Counted from the stretch's first letter, positions 15,886 to 25,743 are shown. The stretch: DNA of 64,000 nucleotides from Fibrobacter succinogenes (GCA_902800345.1 CADCDO010000008.1:16504-80503); one strand, 5' to 3'. Program-made: numbers and translations. Notes: generated by a model not told the origin, from the letters alone.

Positions 15886-17661
15886 TTATCTTCCGTTGTT
15901 TCTCAGGCGGTAGAGTACGCAGGCGATGTCTATGGCACGCGGGAGGCTCATTTCACGGCTCAAGCCTTGCGGCAAGTTGCGGAATCCGACGTTCTTGATT
16001 TTTTCGCAGAGCGCCGTAATGCGTTCCATAATTGTCATGGACTTTGCGGAATCGTCTCCATTAGTATCGTTGTTACTTGCAACATTCTGGCAGAGGTTCA
16101 ACAGCATGAATCCTGCTCCAAAGCGTTGTTGCTTATCCACAAGCGAGCCTGCCTTGGACGTGTCCGAGACGAGGAACCCGATTTGCAACAACGTATCGCC
16201 GGAAATTTTCACTTTTACCTGGCGTTCTACTGCAGACGCAGGACGTAGCGACGGTAATAAAGGCTTCACGTATTCGGCAAAGTTGCGGCACTGCGGTTCC
16301 ACAAAGGCGGGCAAGTTCGGTACAATTTTTGCGACCGCCCCAATCTCGGCATCGCCGGCGCCATTGGCGGCGAAATCAGCGAGACCCGCGGCCACATTCT
16401 TTCCGTTCACCCGTGCGCATTCCGCCTTGTACGATGCCATCACGATGATGTTGTCCGCCAAGTCCAAGAAGTCTCCGCAGGCGCCTGCCACTAGAATAAA
16501 GCTGCGCCCCTTGATTTCACGGATGCGGTCCGTGAGCGGGATAAGCGGCTCGCGGTCGTCGCCAAGGAGTTTGCGAACTCGCACATCGCGAATGAGGAAG
16601 TTCACGGCAGAGGAATCTTCGTCAATCAGGAACGCGTCGCTACCGGCTTCCATCGCTTCCATCAAGTTTGCGGCCTCGCTCGTCGAGCCCGACGCACAGG
16701 CGGTCGTAAAGTTCTTCGTCGAGATTCCGCCCGGCAGGTCACGTACAAACTGCGAAAGGTCCGTCCCGCGTACGCTGCGGCCGTCTTCGACGCCCACGCG
16801 CACCGCCGATTCGCTCACGACAACGCCTTCGCGCCCGTCTCCCGGGATATGCGGATAGACGGCCTTTGTCAAGGCCTGCAAAAGCGTCGATTTTCCGTGG
16901 AACGCTCCGCCCGAAATCACCGTGATTCCCTTCGGGATTCCCATGCCACGAATTTCGCGACCGTTTGCCACAAGCGTCACCGCCATTTCTTCGGGAGCGG
17001 TAAATGGTACGGCACCTTCCATCGGCTGTTCGCTGAGTCCCGATGCACGCGGCAGTACGGCGCCATCCGGCACAAAAGCGCATAATCTGCGTTCCTCAAG
17101 CAGCGACAAGATTTCCTTGCGTTCGGCAAGTACCTTGTAATAATTCAAAAGTTCCGGCTCCACGCCGTCCGGTTTCGAGGCGCCCGAATTGTAAAGTCCC
17201 GCCGACACCAAGTCCGGAAGAACCATCGTCAAAATTTCGGCCGCATCCTCCGCCTGGATTTTGCGACCGTCGCCCGGCAAGCGCACTTGCAGGCACGCCC
17301 GCAATTCGCCGTTATCGATCCAGAGTGCGTTCCGCACCAGCATTTCAGGTCCAGCGGAGTCAAAAACTACGGCAGCATCTTTTCCCGAAAATTTTTCCCG
17401 CACAAGCGCCGAGAGTTTGCGGTAAAGGTAGTTGCTCAATGCCAAGCGGTGCTCAAAAGAGCCACTCCATTCGCTCGGGTAGCCCAGCATCTGCAAACTC
17501 GATTTTATCATTACGCGGGATGCCGGCGCATACGGGTCGCCCTGCACGTGCAGGAATTCCAGCACAAAGTCTCCAAAATCCCATGTTTTCTCTGCGAGGG
17601 ACTTGTAAAGCCCGTAATTTTTCCCTTGTAAACTGCGAATTTTTTGGTAAAGAGCTTTCAT
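15886..17661 (-). CDS. ABC-class P-loop ATPase (large, soluble)
   Basis: 591 residues from the ATG at 17661; an upstream TTG at 17712 would add 17 residues, and neither has a strong ribosome-binding site. The layout fits the predicted ATPases of the ABC class (PF09818-like): N-terminal about 200-residue domain, Walker A GGAFHGKST (about residues 253-261), an ISTKNFTTACASGSTSEA signature-like region, and Walker B DAFLIDEDSSAVNF. No membrane segments are present, so it is not a transporter subunit. Such proteins are of unknown function. It is a single gene facing murJ. Confidence 0.82.
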   Translation of the reverse strand: MKALYQKIRSLQGKNYGLYKSLAEKTWDFGDFVLEFLHVQGDPYAPASRVMIKSSLQMLGYPSEWSGSFEHRLALSNYLYRKLSALVREKFSGKDAAVVFDSAGPEMLVRNALWIDNGELRACLQVRLPGDGRKIQAEDAAEILTMVLPDLVSAGLYNSGASKPDGVEPELLNYYKVLAERKEILSLLEERRLCAFVPDGAVLPRASGLSEQPMEGAVPFTAPEEMAVTLVANGREIRGMGIPKGITVISGGAFHGKSTLLQALTKAVYPHIPGDGREGVVVSESAVRVGVEDGRSVRGTDLSQFVRDLPGGISTKNFTTACASGSTSEAANLMEAMEAGSDAFLIDEDSSAVNFLIRDVRVRKLLGDDREPLIPLTDRIREIKGRSFILVAGACGDFLDLADNIIVMASYKAECARVNGKNVAAGLADFAANGAGDAEIGAVAKIVPNLPAFVEPQCRNFAEYVKPLLPSLRPASAVERQVKVKISGDTLLQIGFLVSDTSKAGSLVDKQQRFGAGFMLLNLCQNVASNNDTNGDDSAKSMTIMERITALCEKIKNVGFRNLPQGLSREMSLPRAIDIACVLYRLRNNGR

Positions 17662-17804
17662 ATACACAAAAGTAGTTAATATAGACCAATTATAGACCAA
17701 ATATTTACGCACTTTTTACGGCACTTTAACATTTGTCTTGTAAAAAAAGAATTAAATTCTAGAAGTGAACTAACTCTTTTACATGCAAATCAGGAGTACA
17801 TCCC

Positions 17805-18350
17805 ATGAAAAAGCTTTATATTTTCGCCTTGATGATGGCTTTCCTCTTCTCATCCGTTGTCGCTGACGAAGAAGATCCACCTCCGCGTGGCAAAGCCGCA
17901 ACCATCAACATTGTCACCGAACCGCCTAACAGCGACGTGTTCCTCGGCGGTGAACAGCTCGGCAAGAGCCCGATTAAGGACATGCAGGTCAAGTCCGGAC
18001 GTCAGACGCTTGTCGTCATCGACCAGGGTTTCGAACTTGTCAACAAGCGCGTGAACATTTGGCCGGGTAACGACTCCCGCAACAACTTCGACTTCAGCAC
18101 CAAGATTCCGAAGGGCCATATCAAGGTCACGACGAATCCGACACGCTGCCTCATCTTCGTTGACGGCGAACAGTCCGACAAGACCGATGGTGCCGAACTC
18201 GTCATCCACAACCTCGATGCCGGCGACCACGTGGTTCGCGCCCAGTGCAACAACCGCAGAAGCGCAGAAGCTCTCGTAAAAGTCAAGGGCGAAGAAACGG
18301 TTGACGTGTTCCTGGATGCATCTACGGGCTCCAAGAAGAAAAAACGCTAA
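17805..18350 (+). CDS. PEGA-domain periplasmic protein
   Basis: 181 residues. A signal peptide (KKLYIFALMMAFLFSSVVA) is followed by two PEGA-type repeats: INIVTEPPNSDVFLGGEQLG (about 35-54) and IKVTTNPTRCLIFVDGEQ (about 106-123). PEGA repeats are beta-sandwich units of surface and periplasmic proteins. It ends in a basic tail KKKKR. First gene of an envelope cluster; GGAG lies upstream of the ATG and a terminator follows at 18375-18399. Confidence 0.82.
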   Translation: MKKLYIFALMMAFLFSSVVADEEDPPPRGKAATINIVTEPPNSDVFLGGEQLGKSPIKDMQVKSGRQTLVVIDQGFELVNKRVNIWPGNDSRNNFDFSTKIPKGHIKVTTNPTRCLIFVDGEQSDKTDGAELVIHNLDAGDHVVRAQCNNRRSAEALVKVKGEETVDVFLDASTGSKKKKR

Positions 18351-18374
18351 TCAAAAGATTCACTTTTTTCAAAG

Positions 18375-18399
18375 AACTCTCCTCCTGGAGAGTTTTTTT
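18375..18399 (+). terminator. Terminator after the PEGA gene
   Basis: AACTCTCC (18375-18382) pairs with GGAGAGTT (18387-18394) around a TCCT loop, followed by T-rich sequence. Confidence 0.85.
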
Positions 18400-18446
18400 A
18401 TGTTTTTTTTTGTATGTTTATAACAAAACATTCCAATCAGGAGTAC

Positions 18447-19055
18447 ATGATGTCAAAAATTTGGATTCTTGCCCTTTGCGTAAGCATCGCCCTTCTTTCC
18501 GCCTGTTCTGGCGGAGGCAAAAAAGTCACCCGTCTTGACGCCGACACTGTCACGGACCTTTCCGGTAGCTGGAACGACACCGATTCCCGCCTTGTTGCCG
18601 ACGAAATGATTAATGACTGCCTCGGCCGCCCGTGGTACGACCAGTTTGCGGCGCAGAAGGGCTCCGTCCCGACTATCGTGATTGGCAAGGTCCGCAACAA
18701 GAGCCACGAGCACATCCGCGTCGAAACGTTCATCAAGGATATCGAACGTGCTCTCATCAATTCCGGCAGGGCTGAATTTGTCGCGAACTCCAACGAACGC
18801 GAAGACCTCCGCAACGAACTTGCCGACCAGCAGGGCAACGTTACAGACGAAACGCTCAAGGACGCTGGCATGGAAATTGGCGCGGACCTCATGCTCACCG
18901 GCACCATCAACTCGGTCATCGACCAGGAAGGTGGCGAACAGGTGGTCTTCTACCAGATCGACATGGAACTTACCGACATCCAGAGCCACCGCAAGGTCTG
19001 GATCGGCGACAAGAAAATCAAGAAGTACATGTCCAAGAGCAGCGTGAAGATGTAA
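18447..19055 (+). CDS. lpoB: LpoB-like penicillin-binding-protein activator lipoprotein
   Basis: 202 residues from ATG 18447 (AGGAG just upstream; the next codon is also ATG). The lipobox LLSACS gives a lipid anchor. The mature domain starts LDADTVTDLSGSWNDTDSRL and contains IVIGKVRNKSHEHI, TFIKDIERALINSG and ADLMLTGTINSVID, the pattern of the LpoB family (PF13036-like), whose members activate class A peptidoglycan synthases from the outer membrane. It is followed by a COG3014-like lipoprotein gene, a pairing common in other bacteria. The match is to the broad family rather than specifically to E. coli LpoB. Confidence 0.82.
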   Translation: MMSKIWILALCVSIALLSACSGGGKKVTRLDADTVTDLSGSWNDTDSRLVADEMINDCLGRPWYDQFAAQKGSVPTIVIGKVRNKSHEHIRVETFIKDIERALINSGRAEFVANSNEREDLRNELADQQGNVTDETLKDAGMEIGADLMLTGTINSVIDQEGGEQVVFYQIDMELTDIQSHRKVWIGDKKIKKYMSKSSVKM

Positions 19056-19101
19056 TCCGCTATGAGCCTTTGGCTCCATTAGGTTATAGGCTGTAGGTTT
19101 T

Positions 19102-19198
19102 AGGGATTAGGTAACAATTCACGCGCAAATTGCGTCTATGAAAAGGCGGCGATGCCGCGATAATAATCCTACTACCTACCACCTGTTACCTAATACCT
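19102..19198. repeat. Inverted repeat of TTAGGTAAC type
   Basis: AGGGATTAGGTAAC (19102-19115) and GTTACCTAATACCT (19185-19198) are inverted copies with one mismatch, separated by 69 bases. The outer sequence (GGTTATAGGCTGTAGG) belongs to the degenerate GGTTAG-type repeats seen in other spacers here. Confidence 0.5.
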
Positions 19199-19203
19199 TA
19201 CCG

Positions 19204-19226
19204 GCTCGCACCTGCGAGCATTTTTT
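19204..19226 (+). terminator. Terminator between lpoB and the COG3014-like gene
   Basis: GCTCGC (19204-19209) pairs with GCGAGC (19214-19219), followed by ATTTTTT. Confidence 0.75.
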
Positions 19227-19242
19227 ATATAGATTTACCAAC

Positions 19243-20643
19243 ATGAAACGTTTACTTTTACTCCTTGTCACATCACTCCTTTTTACGGCCTGCGCCAACA
19301 AGTCCATGACCCGCTACGAGGCTCTTGCTCCGGTATTCGAGCAGAATGGAATCGAGGCTGCCATTGCAGCAACTCAAAAGGGGAAGGACGATCTTTACGG
19401 AGACGACAACGCATTTCTCTATCATTTTGATTTGGGCGTTCTGTACCACTATAACGGGGATTACAAGGAAAGTGCGACAAATTTTGCCAAGGCTGAAAAA
19501 ATCTACGACGACCTCTACACGCGTTCCATATCGAACGAAGCTGCGGCTATAGTCACAAACGACAACGTCCGCCCGTACAGGGCGCGCCCCTTCGAAGTGC
19601 TGGTCCTTCACGAAATGCAGATCATGAACTATCTCGCGCAAAGGAATGTCGATGGAGCATTGGTCGAAGTGAACCGTGCCCAGAAAGCGATGACGGAACT
19701 CTACCAGAAAGACAACGACAAGACAAACGACAATGGCTTTTTGCGTTACCTTACAGCTATCGTCTATGAAATGGCGGGTGAACCGGACGAAGCGGCCATC
19801 GCCTACTACAAGACGGTCAAGGCGTACAACGAGAATATCCTGAACCTCCCGAAAGAGGCTCGCGAATTCATCATCGAAAGTTTAAGACGTAGCGACAGAG
19901 AAGACGATATCAGAACGCTTGGACTCGACAATACGCTCGAAACTCCCAAGGCGACTGCCGCACGGGACCTCGGTCAAGAAATTATCGTCGTCGGCTACGC
20001 CGGCCACGGCCCTATCCTTACGGAACTCAAGATGTCCGGCACATACGTCAGTGGCGGTTCGTTGATTCTCAGTTACAAGGACTCGAAGACGGGCAAGACG
20101 GAAAGCACCACGTTGGGCGCCCCGCCTGTCGCAGGCGCCGGCAACGGGCAGACGTTCCATATCAGTATGGCGCTTCCGGAAGCACATTCGTTCAAAAGCA
20201 AGGTCCATCATTTCAATGTCTCCGTCGATAACCAGTCGGGCATCCGCCCCGAAAAGGTGATGGCGCTCGACAAGGAACTTGAGATGAACCTCAAGGACGA
20301 TTTCACTTCAACCATGACCCGTACGGCAATCCGTGTCGTTCTCCGCACGATAGCCTCCCAGACTGCCAAGAAGGCCATGAAGACAGACAACGTCATGCTC
20401 AACCTTTTCACGAGCATCAGTACTGATATCGCCCAGGACCAGCTCGAAAAGGCCGATCTCCGCATCGCGCTGTTCTTGCCGAATTCATTCCAGATGACTC
20501 GTATCCCGGTCGAGCCGGGTTTACATGAGGTTTCCGTTGCCGCTGAAGGTGATGCCGGGAACACGGTCAAGGTAATCGATTATGGTAAAGTCGAGGTGAA
20601 AAAAGGCGAAAAGAAGTTCATCTTCGTGCCTGCAATCAAGTAA
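19243..20643 (+). CDS. COG3014-like lipoprotein with TPR-like N-terminus
   Basis: 466 residues from ATG 19243; an in-frame upstream extension to 19138 crosses the terminator and is rejected. The lipobox LLFTACAN gives a lipid anchor. Residues about 40-215 contain TPR-like helices (FDLGVLYHYNGDYKESATNF, LTAIVYEMAGEPDEAAIAYY). The C-terminal part is beta-rich and ends with a PEGA-like segment (EPGLHEVSVAAEGD). Its position next to an LpoB homologue matches the common COG3014-LpoB pairing and suggests a role with peptidoglycan synthases at the outer membrane; this is inference from neighbourhood. Confidence 0.78.
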   Translation: MKRLLLLLVTSLLFTACANKSMTRYEALAPVFEQNGIEAAIAATQKGKDDLYGDDNAFLYHFDLGVLYHYNGDYKESATNFAKAEKIYDDLYTRSISNEAAAIVTNDNVRPYRARPFEVLVLHEMQIMNYLAQRNVDGALVEVNRAQKAMTELYQKDNDKTNDNGFLRYLTAIVYEMAGEPDEAAIAYYKTVKAYNENILNLPKEAREFIIESLRRSDREDDIRTLGLDNTLETPKATAARDLGQEIIVVGYAGHGPILTELKMSGTYVSGGSLILSYKDSKTGKTESTTLGAPPVAGAGNGQTFHISMALPEAHSFKSKVHHFNVSVDNQSGIRPEKVMALDKELEMNLKDDFTSTMTRTAIRVVLRTIASQTAKKAMKTDNVMLNLFTSISTDIAQDQLEKADLRIALFLPNSFQMTRIPVEPGLHEVSVAAEGDAGNTVKVIDYGKVEVKKGEKKFIFVPAIK

Positions 20644-20748
20644 GTTGCGTCACAAATAGGCGAAAATGCAACATTTTCTTAATTGTAAATACCTTTTTTC
20701 TAAATAATTAGTTAGTTTCAAGTGCAAAACATCCTAGGAGCAAAAAAC

Positions 20749-21516
20749 ATGAATTTTAAAATCATATTCGCAGCGGCAGCTTTGCTTGCCACCCAATCCT
20801 TTGCTATTGCCGGCATTGGTTTCCATTACACCCCGAACGTAGGAACCACCCTCAAGAAGGCCGACAAGGCTCCCATCAAGGGCAACGAAAACATCCAGTT
20901 CAGCCACGGCGACTTCGACTACATCCAGGGCTTCGGTTTCAAGGCTTGGGTCGATATTCTCCCGTTCATTGACATCGAAGGTTCGTTCAACATCCAGTTC
21001 GCCTCTTACAACGCCTCCCTTTGGGCCAAGAATCCAGATGACGGCACCTTCAAGGAAATCCCGATGAAAATTGAACTTGGCGGCACTCCGTTTGCAAAGG
21101 CAACCCCGAAGTACATCGCCATGAACGGCGACATTTCCGTCACCAAGCCGTTCTCCATCCCGCTTTTCCCGATCCGCCCGTATGTCGGTGCCGGTCTCAC
21201 TATGCACTGGAACACATTCATCCTCAATAACCGTTTTGTGGAAAAGGTCATGGACAAGGCTTTCGCAGACGGCAATTACCCGTCTGAATCCGATAAACTC
21301 GCCAAGGCTCTCGCCGAAAAGGTTGTCGATGCAGCCAAGGACGAAGGACTCAACAAGAGCATCGGTTTCCACCTGCTCGCAGGAGCTCGCTTCAAGCTCC
21401 CGATTATCCCGATTGCTGCCTACGCCAACGTCAAGTGCTACCTCGGCGGTGATTACGATAACGACATCGATGCCGGCCATTTCGCATTTGAAATCGGTGG
21501 CGGATTTGCCCTTTAA
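20749..21516 (+). CDS. Outer-membrane barrel-like protein
   Basis: 255 residues from ATG 20749 (TAGGAG upstream; the GTG at 20722 is less likely). A signal peptide (NFKIIFAAAALLATQSFA) is followed by alternating strands with conserved turns (IRPYVGAGLTMHWNTF, IGFHLLAGARFKLPIIP) and a final AFEIGGGFAL. Typical of the barrel proteins with a YVGAG motif. It lies directly upstream (54 bases) of the response regulator gene. Function unknown; a porin-like or structural role is possible. Confidence 0.75.
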   Translation: MNFKIIFAAAALLATQSFAIAGIGFHYTPNVGTTLKKADKAPIKGNENIQFSHGDFDYIQGFGFKAWVDILPFIDIEGSFNIQFASYNASLWAKNPDDGTFKEIPMKIELGGTPFAKATPKYIAMNGDISVTKPFSIPLFPIRPYVGAGLTMHWNTFILNNRFVEKVMDKAFADGNYPSESDKLAKALAEKVVDAAKDEGLNKSIGFHLLAGARFKLPIIPIAAYANVKCYLGGDYDNDIDAGHFAFEIGGGFAL

Positions 21517-21570
21517 TCCATCAAATTTGTAAGTCAATAAAGCAGGTTAGAAGAGAGTAGGTATCTAAGA

Positions 21571-22299
21571 ATGACTCAAAATACAAGCAGCACGAACATC
21601 CTCATCATCGAAGATGAAATTGCCATTGCCGAAGGCCTCGTAGACCTCTGCGAGCTCAACGGTTACCGCGTCAAGCACGTTGTTGACGGCGAAAGCGGTC
21701 TTGCCGAAGCACTTTCCGGACAGTACGGACTCGTACTTCTGGACCTTATGCTCCCGGGCATGGACGGCTTTACCGTTTGCGACAAGATCCGCGAAAAGGA
21801 CAAGAGCCTCCCGATTATCATCCTTTCTGCAAAGAATTCCGATGACGATATCATCAACGGGCTCAAGTTCGGCGCCGACGACTACATCCCGAAGCCGTTC
21901 TCCGTGCCGATGCTCCTCGCGCGTATCGAAGCAGTGCTTCGCCGTAGCCGCCAGACGATGGAAAACGAAGGCAAGCTTGTTGCAGGCAACCTCCGCGTGA
22001 ACTTCCGTGAATACACGGGCGTCCGCGGTACGGAAGAACTGGCGTTCACCCGCAAGGAAATAGAAATTCTTGAATACCTGTGGAATAACCGCGATCACGC
22101 TATTCCGCGTTCCGAACTCCTCCGCAAGGTCTGGGGTTACGAAAATGCGGAATCCGTCGATACGCGCACGGTCGATATCCATATCACCAAGCTCCGCAAG
22201 AAAATTGAAGACGATCCGGCACATCCGAAACTCCTTGTCACGTTCCGTGGTGAAGGTTATCAGATGCGCTCGGCTCCAGAATGCGAGAAATCCGTATAA
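21571..22299 (+). CDS. OmpR/PhoB-family response regulator
   Basis: 242 residues. The receiver domain (10-125) has the acidic pair near the start (IIEDE), the phosphoacceptor D58 in LLDLMLPGMDG, and the conserved Lys in KPFS. The winged-helix DNA-binding domain (about 140-235) has RSELLRKVWG and VDIHITKLRKKI. The downstream kinase gene overlaps it by 19 bases, so the two form a cognate pair. A regulon cannot be read from sequence; the preceding envelope cluster is a plausible target. Confidence 0.93.
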   Translation: MTQNTSSTNILIIEDEIAIAEGLVDLCELNGYRVKHVVDGESGLAEALSGQYGLVLLDLMLPGMDGFTVCDKIREKDKSLPIIILSAKNSDDDIINGLKFGADDYIPKPFSVPMLLARIEAVLRRSRQTMENEGKLVAGNLRVNFREYTGVRGTEELAFTRKEIEILEYLWNNRDHAIPRSELLRKVWGYENAESVDTRTVDIHITKLRKKIEDDPAHPKLLVTFRGEGYQMRSAPECEKSV

Positions 22300-24200
22300 C
22301 TAAGTTATATACATACCTCTCTAGCAAGATCAGGGCTCTTCGGAGCCTGATCGTTGCATCAAAAGATCGTCTCATTTTTGTGGCGATTTTTATCATTATT
22401 GCGATTCCCGTAATAGTGCTTTTAAGTCATTCCTACGCGCAGTTGCAGGCTTCGTCGCTTTTTGGCTATAAGGAACATGCGTTCTCCGTACTCCAGAACT
22501 TGAACAAGAACATCACGGCGGACCTTGCCATCGAGGACAGGCGCTCTTATGCCGACTACCGTTTCATCCGCTCGGTTCCCGTGTTCGGCGGCGAAGAAAT
22601 CACCATGTCCGAACTGGCGGAATTCCCGCTCCGCAGCCATTATGTCGGGCTCGTCGGGCATTTCCAGCTAGACCCTTCCGGCAACTTGAGTACGCCTGTG
22701 CTTCCCGATGGGGTCCTCGAAAAAATCCCCATGGTCGATAGGGAACAACGTCTGGCCATTAGAAACAAAATAAGCAATATCCTGAATACTTCGGGATTTC
22801 CTGCGATGTCGCTTGCGACGAGCTTGCCTTTGTCTAGCAGCGCCGAAAAGCAGGATGATTCGACGCACAAGAACGACAGCAAGCTTATCGACCAGATTTA
22901 CAAGCAGGACCTGGACATTTCGAGTACGCAGCGTAAAAAAAAGAATATCAAGCCGCGTGTTGAACAAATTACCGAAACAGGGGACTTTGCGTTCGGCGTT
23001 GAATCGACGAAGCTCGATACGACAGGGCTTCTGGTGCGCCTGATCAATCCGGAAACGACTCACTCGATGGAAGCGGAAATCGACTTCTTCCAGGCGATTG
23101 TCGATTCGAACTACATAATTTTCCACCGCACAGTCCGTCGCGGCGTAGATGTATTCATCCAAGGCTTTATCGTGGACGCACGGGTTTACCTCACGAACCT
23201 TGTCAAGAATGAAATCGAGAAGTACAAGGGCGTCACGAAAGGGAACCAGCAGGATCCGCTTGTTTTAACGTTTATCCACAAGAAGAGACCGTTTGTCGCC
23301 TTCGGAGAACGCAACAACATAACGACGGAACTTCTTTCCGAGCCCTTACAGGCGCCCCTTTCCGAAATCACGTTCAAGATGTACACGACGCAGAAGGCGC
23401 CTGGCGGCGAATTTGTCTTTTTCATCGGATTCCTGATGCTTGCCGTTCTCGCCATAGGTCTCATTTCGATTTACCACGTGACGCAGAGCCGCATGAAGCT
23501 TGCCGCCAAACGTCAGGACTTCGTCTCCGCCATTACGCACGAACTCAAGACTCCGCTCACCGCCATCAAGATGTATGCGGAACTTCTGCAAAACGCATGG
23601 GTCGCAAGCGAGGAGAAAAAGCAGAAGTATTATGGACAAATTGCAAGCGAGGCGGACCGTCTTTCGCGCCTTATCCAGAATGTGCTGAACCTCTCCAAGC
23701 TTGACGGCAACCGCTGGAATGTGCAGCTCCGCATGGCAAAGCCCAAGGATGTGCTGGATGACTTTGTTTCGACTTACAGCAAGAACGTCGAGAAGCAGGG
23801 ATTCGAGCTCACCGTCTCTTCGGACACCGACGCCAACAACATCAGTCTCATGATCGACCGTGACGCCATCATGCAGATTCTCATGAACCTTGTCGATAAC
23901 TCGCTCAAGTTCTCGAAAAACGCCGATTACAAGATGATCCATGTCGAGCTTAGAATCAAGGATACGGACATGTATCTCGCTGTGCGCGACTATGGTCCTG
24001 GAATCCCGCCGAGCGAAATGAAAAAAGTCTTCCAGGAATTTTACAGAGTTGAAAACGAAATGACGAGACAGACGAGCGGCACGGGTATCGGGCTTTCGAT
24101 GGTAAAGAAATTGTGCCATTTATGCAATATGCGGATTGAACTCGAAAACGCAAATCCCGGTCTGCGCACAAAAATACACTTCCCGTCATTGTCGATTTAA
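22281..24200 (+). CDS. Sensor histidine kinase
   Basis: 639 residues, inner membrane. First TM about 34-56, a large extracytoplasmic sensor region (about 57-370, no known domain), second TM about 376-398, HisKA with H420 in AITHELKTPLTAIK, and HATPase with N-box QILMNLVDNSLKFSKN, G1 DYGPGIP and G2 GTGIGLSMVKKL. Overlaps the response regulator by 19 bases. The start falls inside the previous gene; a later ATG is possible but the overlap is typical of translational coupling. The 24201-24374 spacer holds two hairpins (GCCGCAAG..CTTGCGGC and GTGGAT..ATCCAC). Confidence 0.92.
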   Translation: MREIRITKLYTYLSSKIRALRSLIVASKDRLIFVAIFIIIAIPVIVLLSHSYAQLQASSLFGYKEHAFSVLQNLNKNITADLAIEDRRSYADYRFIRSVPVFGGEEITMSELAEFPLRSHYVGLVGHFQLDPSGNLSTPVLPDGVLEKIPMVDREQRLAIRNKISNILNTSGFPAMSLATSLPLSSSAEKQDDSTHKNDSKLIDQIYKQDLDISSTQRKKKNIKPRVEQITETGDFAFGVESTKLDTTGLLVRLINPETTHSMEAEIDFFQAIVDSNYIIFHRTVRRGVDVFIQGFIVDARVYLTNLVKNEIEKYKGVTKGNQQDPLVLTFIHKKRPFVAFGERNNITTELLSEPLQAPLSEITFKMYTTQKAPGGEFVFFIGFLMLAVLAIGLISIYHVTQSRMKLAAKRQDFVSAITHELKTPLTAIKMYAELLQNAWVASEEKKQKYYGQIASEADRLSRLIQNVLNLSKLDGNRWNVQLRMAKPKDVLDDFVSTYSKNVEKQGFELTVSSDTDANNISLMIDRDAIMQILMNLVDNSLKFSKNADYKMIHVELRIKDTDMYLAVRDYGPGIPPSEMKKVFQEFYRVENEMTRQTSGTGIGLSMVKKLCHLCNMRIELENANPGLRTKIHFPSLSI

Positions 24201-24374
24201 TTAGACGAGAGAACGCCGCAAGCGGCTACAGAGAGATGTACAACACTTGCGGCTTTGCCCCTTAGTGGATGTTATCCACTTTGTGGAGACGATAGAACTG
24301 GGTTTTATCGTTTACTATATTTTTTCAGGGTATCCCGCTTAATAGTGGAACCCTAAAATTCAAAGAGGCGTGGT

Positions 24375-25721
24375 ATGACTCAGGACGATATTATCAAGAA
24401 TCCGTTGGATTATGATCTTTCCATTGAAACCGTTGGCAAGGGCACGCTCAAGTCCCCGATGAACGGGGTGCCGTTCGTTTCCGAAAACGACAAGATTAGC
24501 CTCACGACCGACGTCAACCTCATCTCCGAATATCTCGCGAAGGGCATTCCGGTTCCCTCCCTCGAAACAGCGGGACCACGTGAAATCATTTTCCACGACC
24601 CGGCATGGACTCGCGCCGGTATCGTCACTTGCGGCGGACTTTGCCCCGGTCTCAACAACGTCATCAAGGGCCTCGTACAAGTGCTCTGGTTCGATTATGG
24701 CGTAAAGAACATCTTCGGTATCCCCTATGGTTATCGTGGGTTGAACCCGAACTACGGCTATTCACCCATCGTACTCGATCCTGATGTCGTCGATGCCATC
24801 CAGGAAGACGGCGGTACCATCCTTGGCAGTTCCCGGGGAATGCAGGATCCCTCCATCATGGTCGATACGCTCATGCGCCTGAACATCAACGTGTTGTTCT
24901 GCATCGGCGGTGACGGTACGCTTCGCGGTGCGCATGCGATTGCCGAAGAAGTCAAGAAACGCAGGCAGCCCATTTCTGTTATCGGCATCCCCAAGACCAT
25001 CGACAACGACTTGAACCTCATCGACAGAACTTTCGGCTTTGAAACGGCCGTGCTCAGCGCGACAGACGTTATCACAAGCGCCCACATCGAAGCGAATGGC
25101 GCCTACAACGGTCTTGGCCTCGTGAAGCTCATGGGTCGCGATTCCGGCTTTATCGCCGCCTATGCATCGCTTGCGACGACTGTGGTGAACTTCTGCCTTG
25201 TGCCCGAAGTCCCGTTTGAACTCGAAGGCGAAGGCGGTCTTTTTAAGGCGCTCGAAAGCCGCTACGGTAACGGAAAAACCCATGCCGTAATTGCGGTTGC
25301 CGAAGGCGCCGGCCAGGAACTTTTCAAGAACCAGGAAGAACGCCGCGACGCAAGCGGGAACATCCTGAAGAACGACATCGGCGAATTCCTCGCCATGAAG
25401 ATCAAGGAACACTTTGATAGCATCGGAAAAGAAATCAACATAAAGTACTTTGACCCGAGCTACATGGTGAGGAGCATCCCTGCCAAGGGCACGGACGCCA
25501 TTTTCTGCTTTCAACTCGCCGAAAGCGCTGTCCACGCCGGCATGGCTGGCAAGACGGACATGGTCGTCGGCAGCATGAACGGGGCGTTCTCGCACGTTCC
25601 CATAGAATATGCGGTCAACGAACGCAAAAAGATTAACCCCAACGGAACTCTCTGGCACGCCGTTCTTGGTGCCACCCGCCAGCAGGACTACTTCTCCGGC
25701 AAGGGCAAACGCAGCAAGTAA
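24375..25721 (+). CDS. 6-phosphofructokinase (group with PKTIDND motif)
   Basis: 448 residues. Phosphorylates fructose 6-phosphate in glycolysis. The N-terminal extension (about 80 residues) precedes GIVTCGGLCPGLNNV. GGDGT (about 178) has Gly where pyrophosphate-dependent enzymes usually carry Asp, pointing to ATP as donor. PKTIDND (about 205-211) carries the catalytic Asp and the Lys that ATP enzymes of the E. coli type lack. This GGDGT plus PKTIDND combination is known from the long ATP-dependent group (trypanosome-like). MGRDSGF is also present. ATP use is therefore likely but not certain. Confidence 0.9.
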   Translation: MTQDDIIKNPLDYDLSIETVGKGTLKSPMNGVPFVSENDKISLTTDVNLISEYLAKGIPVPSLETAGPREIIFHDPAWTRAGIVTCGGLCPGLNNVIKGLVQVLWFDYGVKNIFGIPYGYRGLNPNYGYSPIVLDPDVVDAIQEDGGTILGSSRGMQDPSIMVDTLMRLNINVLFCIGGDGTLRGAHAIAEEVKKRRQPISVIGIPKTIDNDLNLIDRTFGFETAVLSATDVITSAHIEANGAYNGLGLVKLMGRDSGFIAAYASLATTVVNFCLVPEVPFELEGEGGLFKALESRYGNGKTHAVIAVAEGAGQELFKNQEERRDASGNILKNDIGEFLAMKIKEHFDSIGKEINIKYFDPSYMVRSIPAKGTDAIFCFQLAESAVHAGMAGKTDMVVGSMNGAFSHVPIEYAVNERKKINPNGTLWHAVLGATRQQDYFSGKGKRSK

Positions 25722-25743
25722 CCCTTAAATTCATTTATACATT

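Noticed and set aside
24762..25658. 298-residue minus-strand frame opposite phosphofructokinase
   Set aside because: No protein features; the plus frame carries all PFK motifs.
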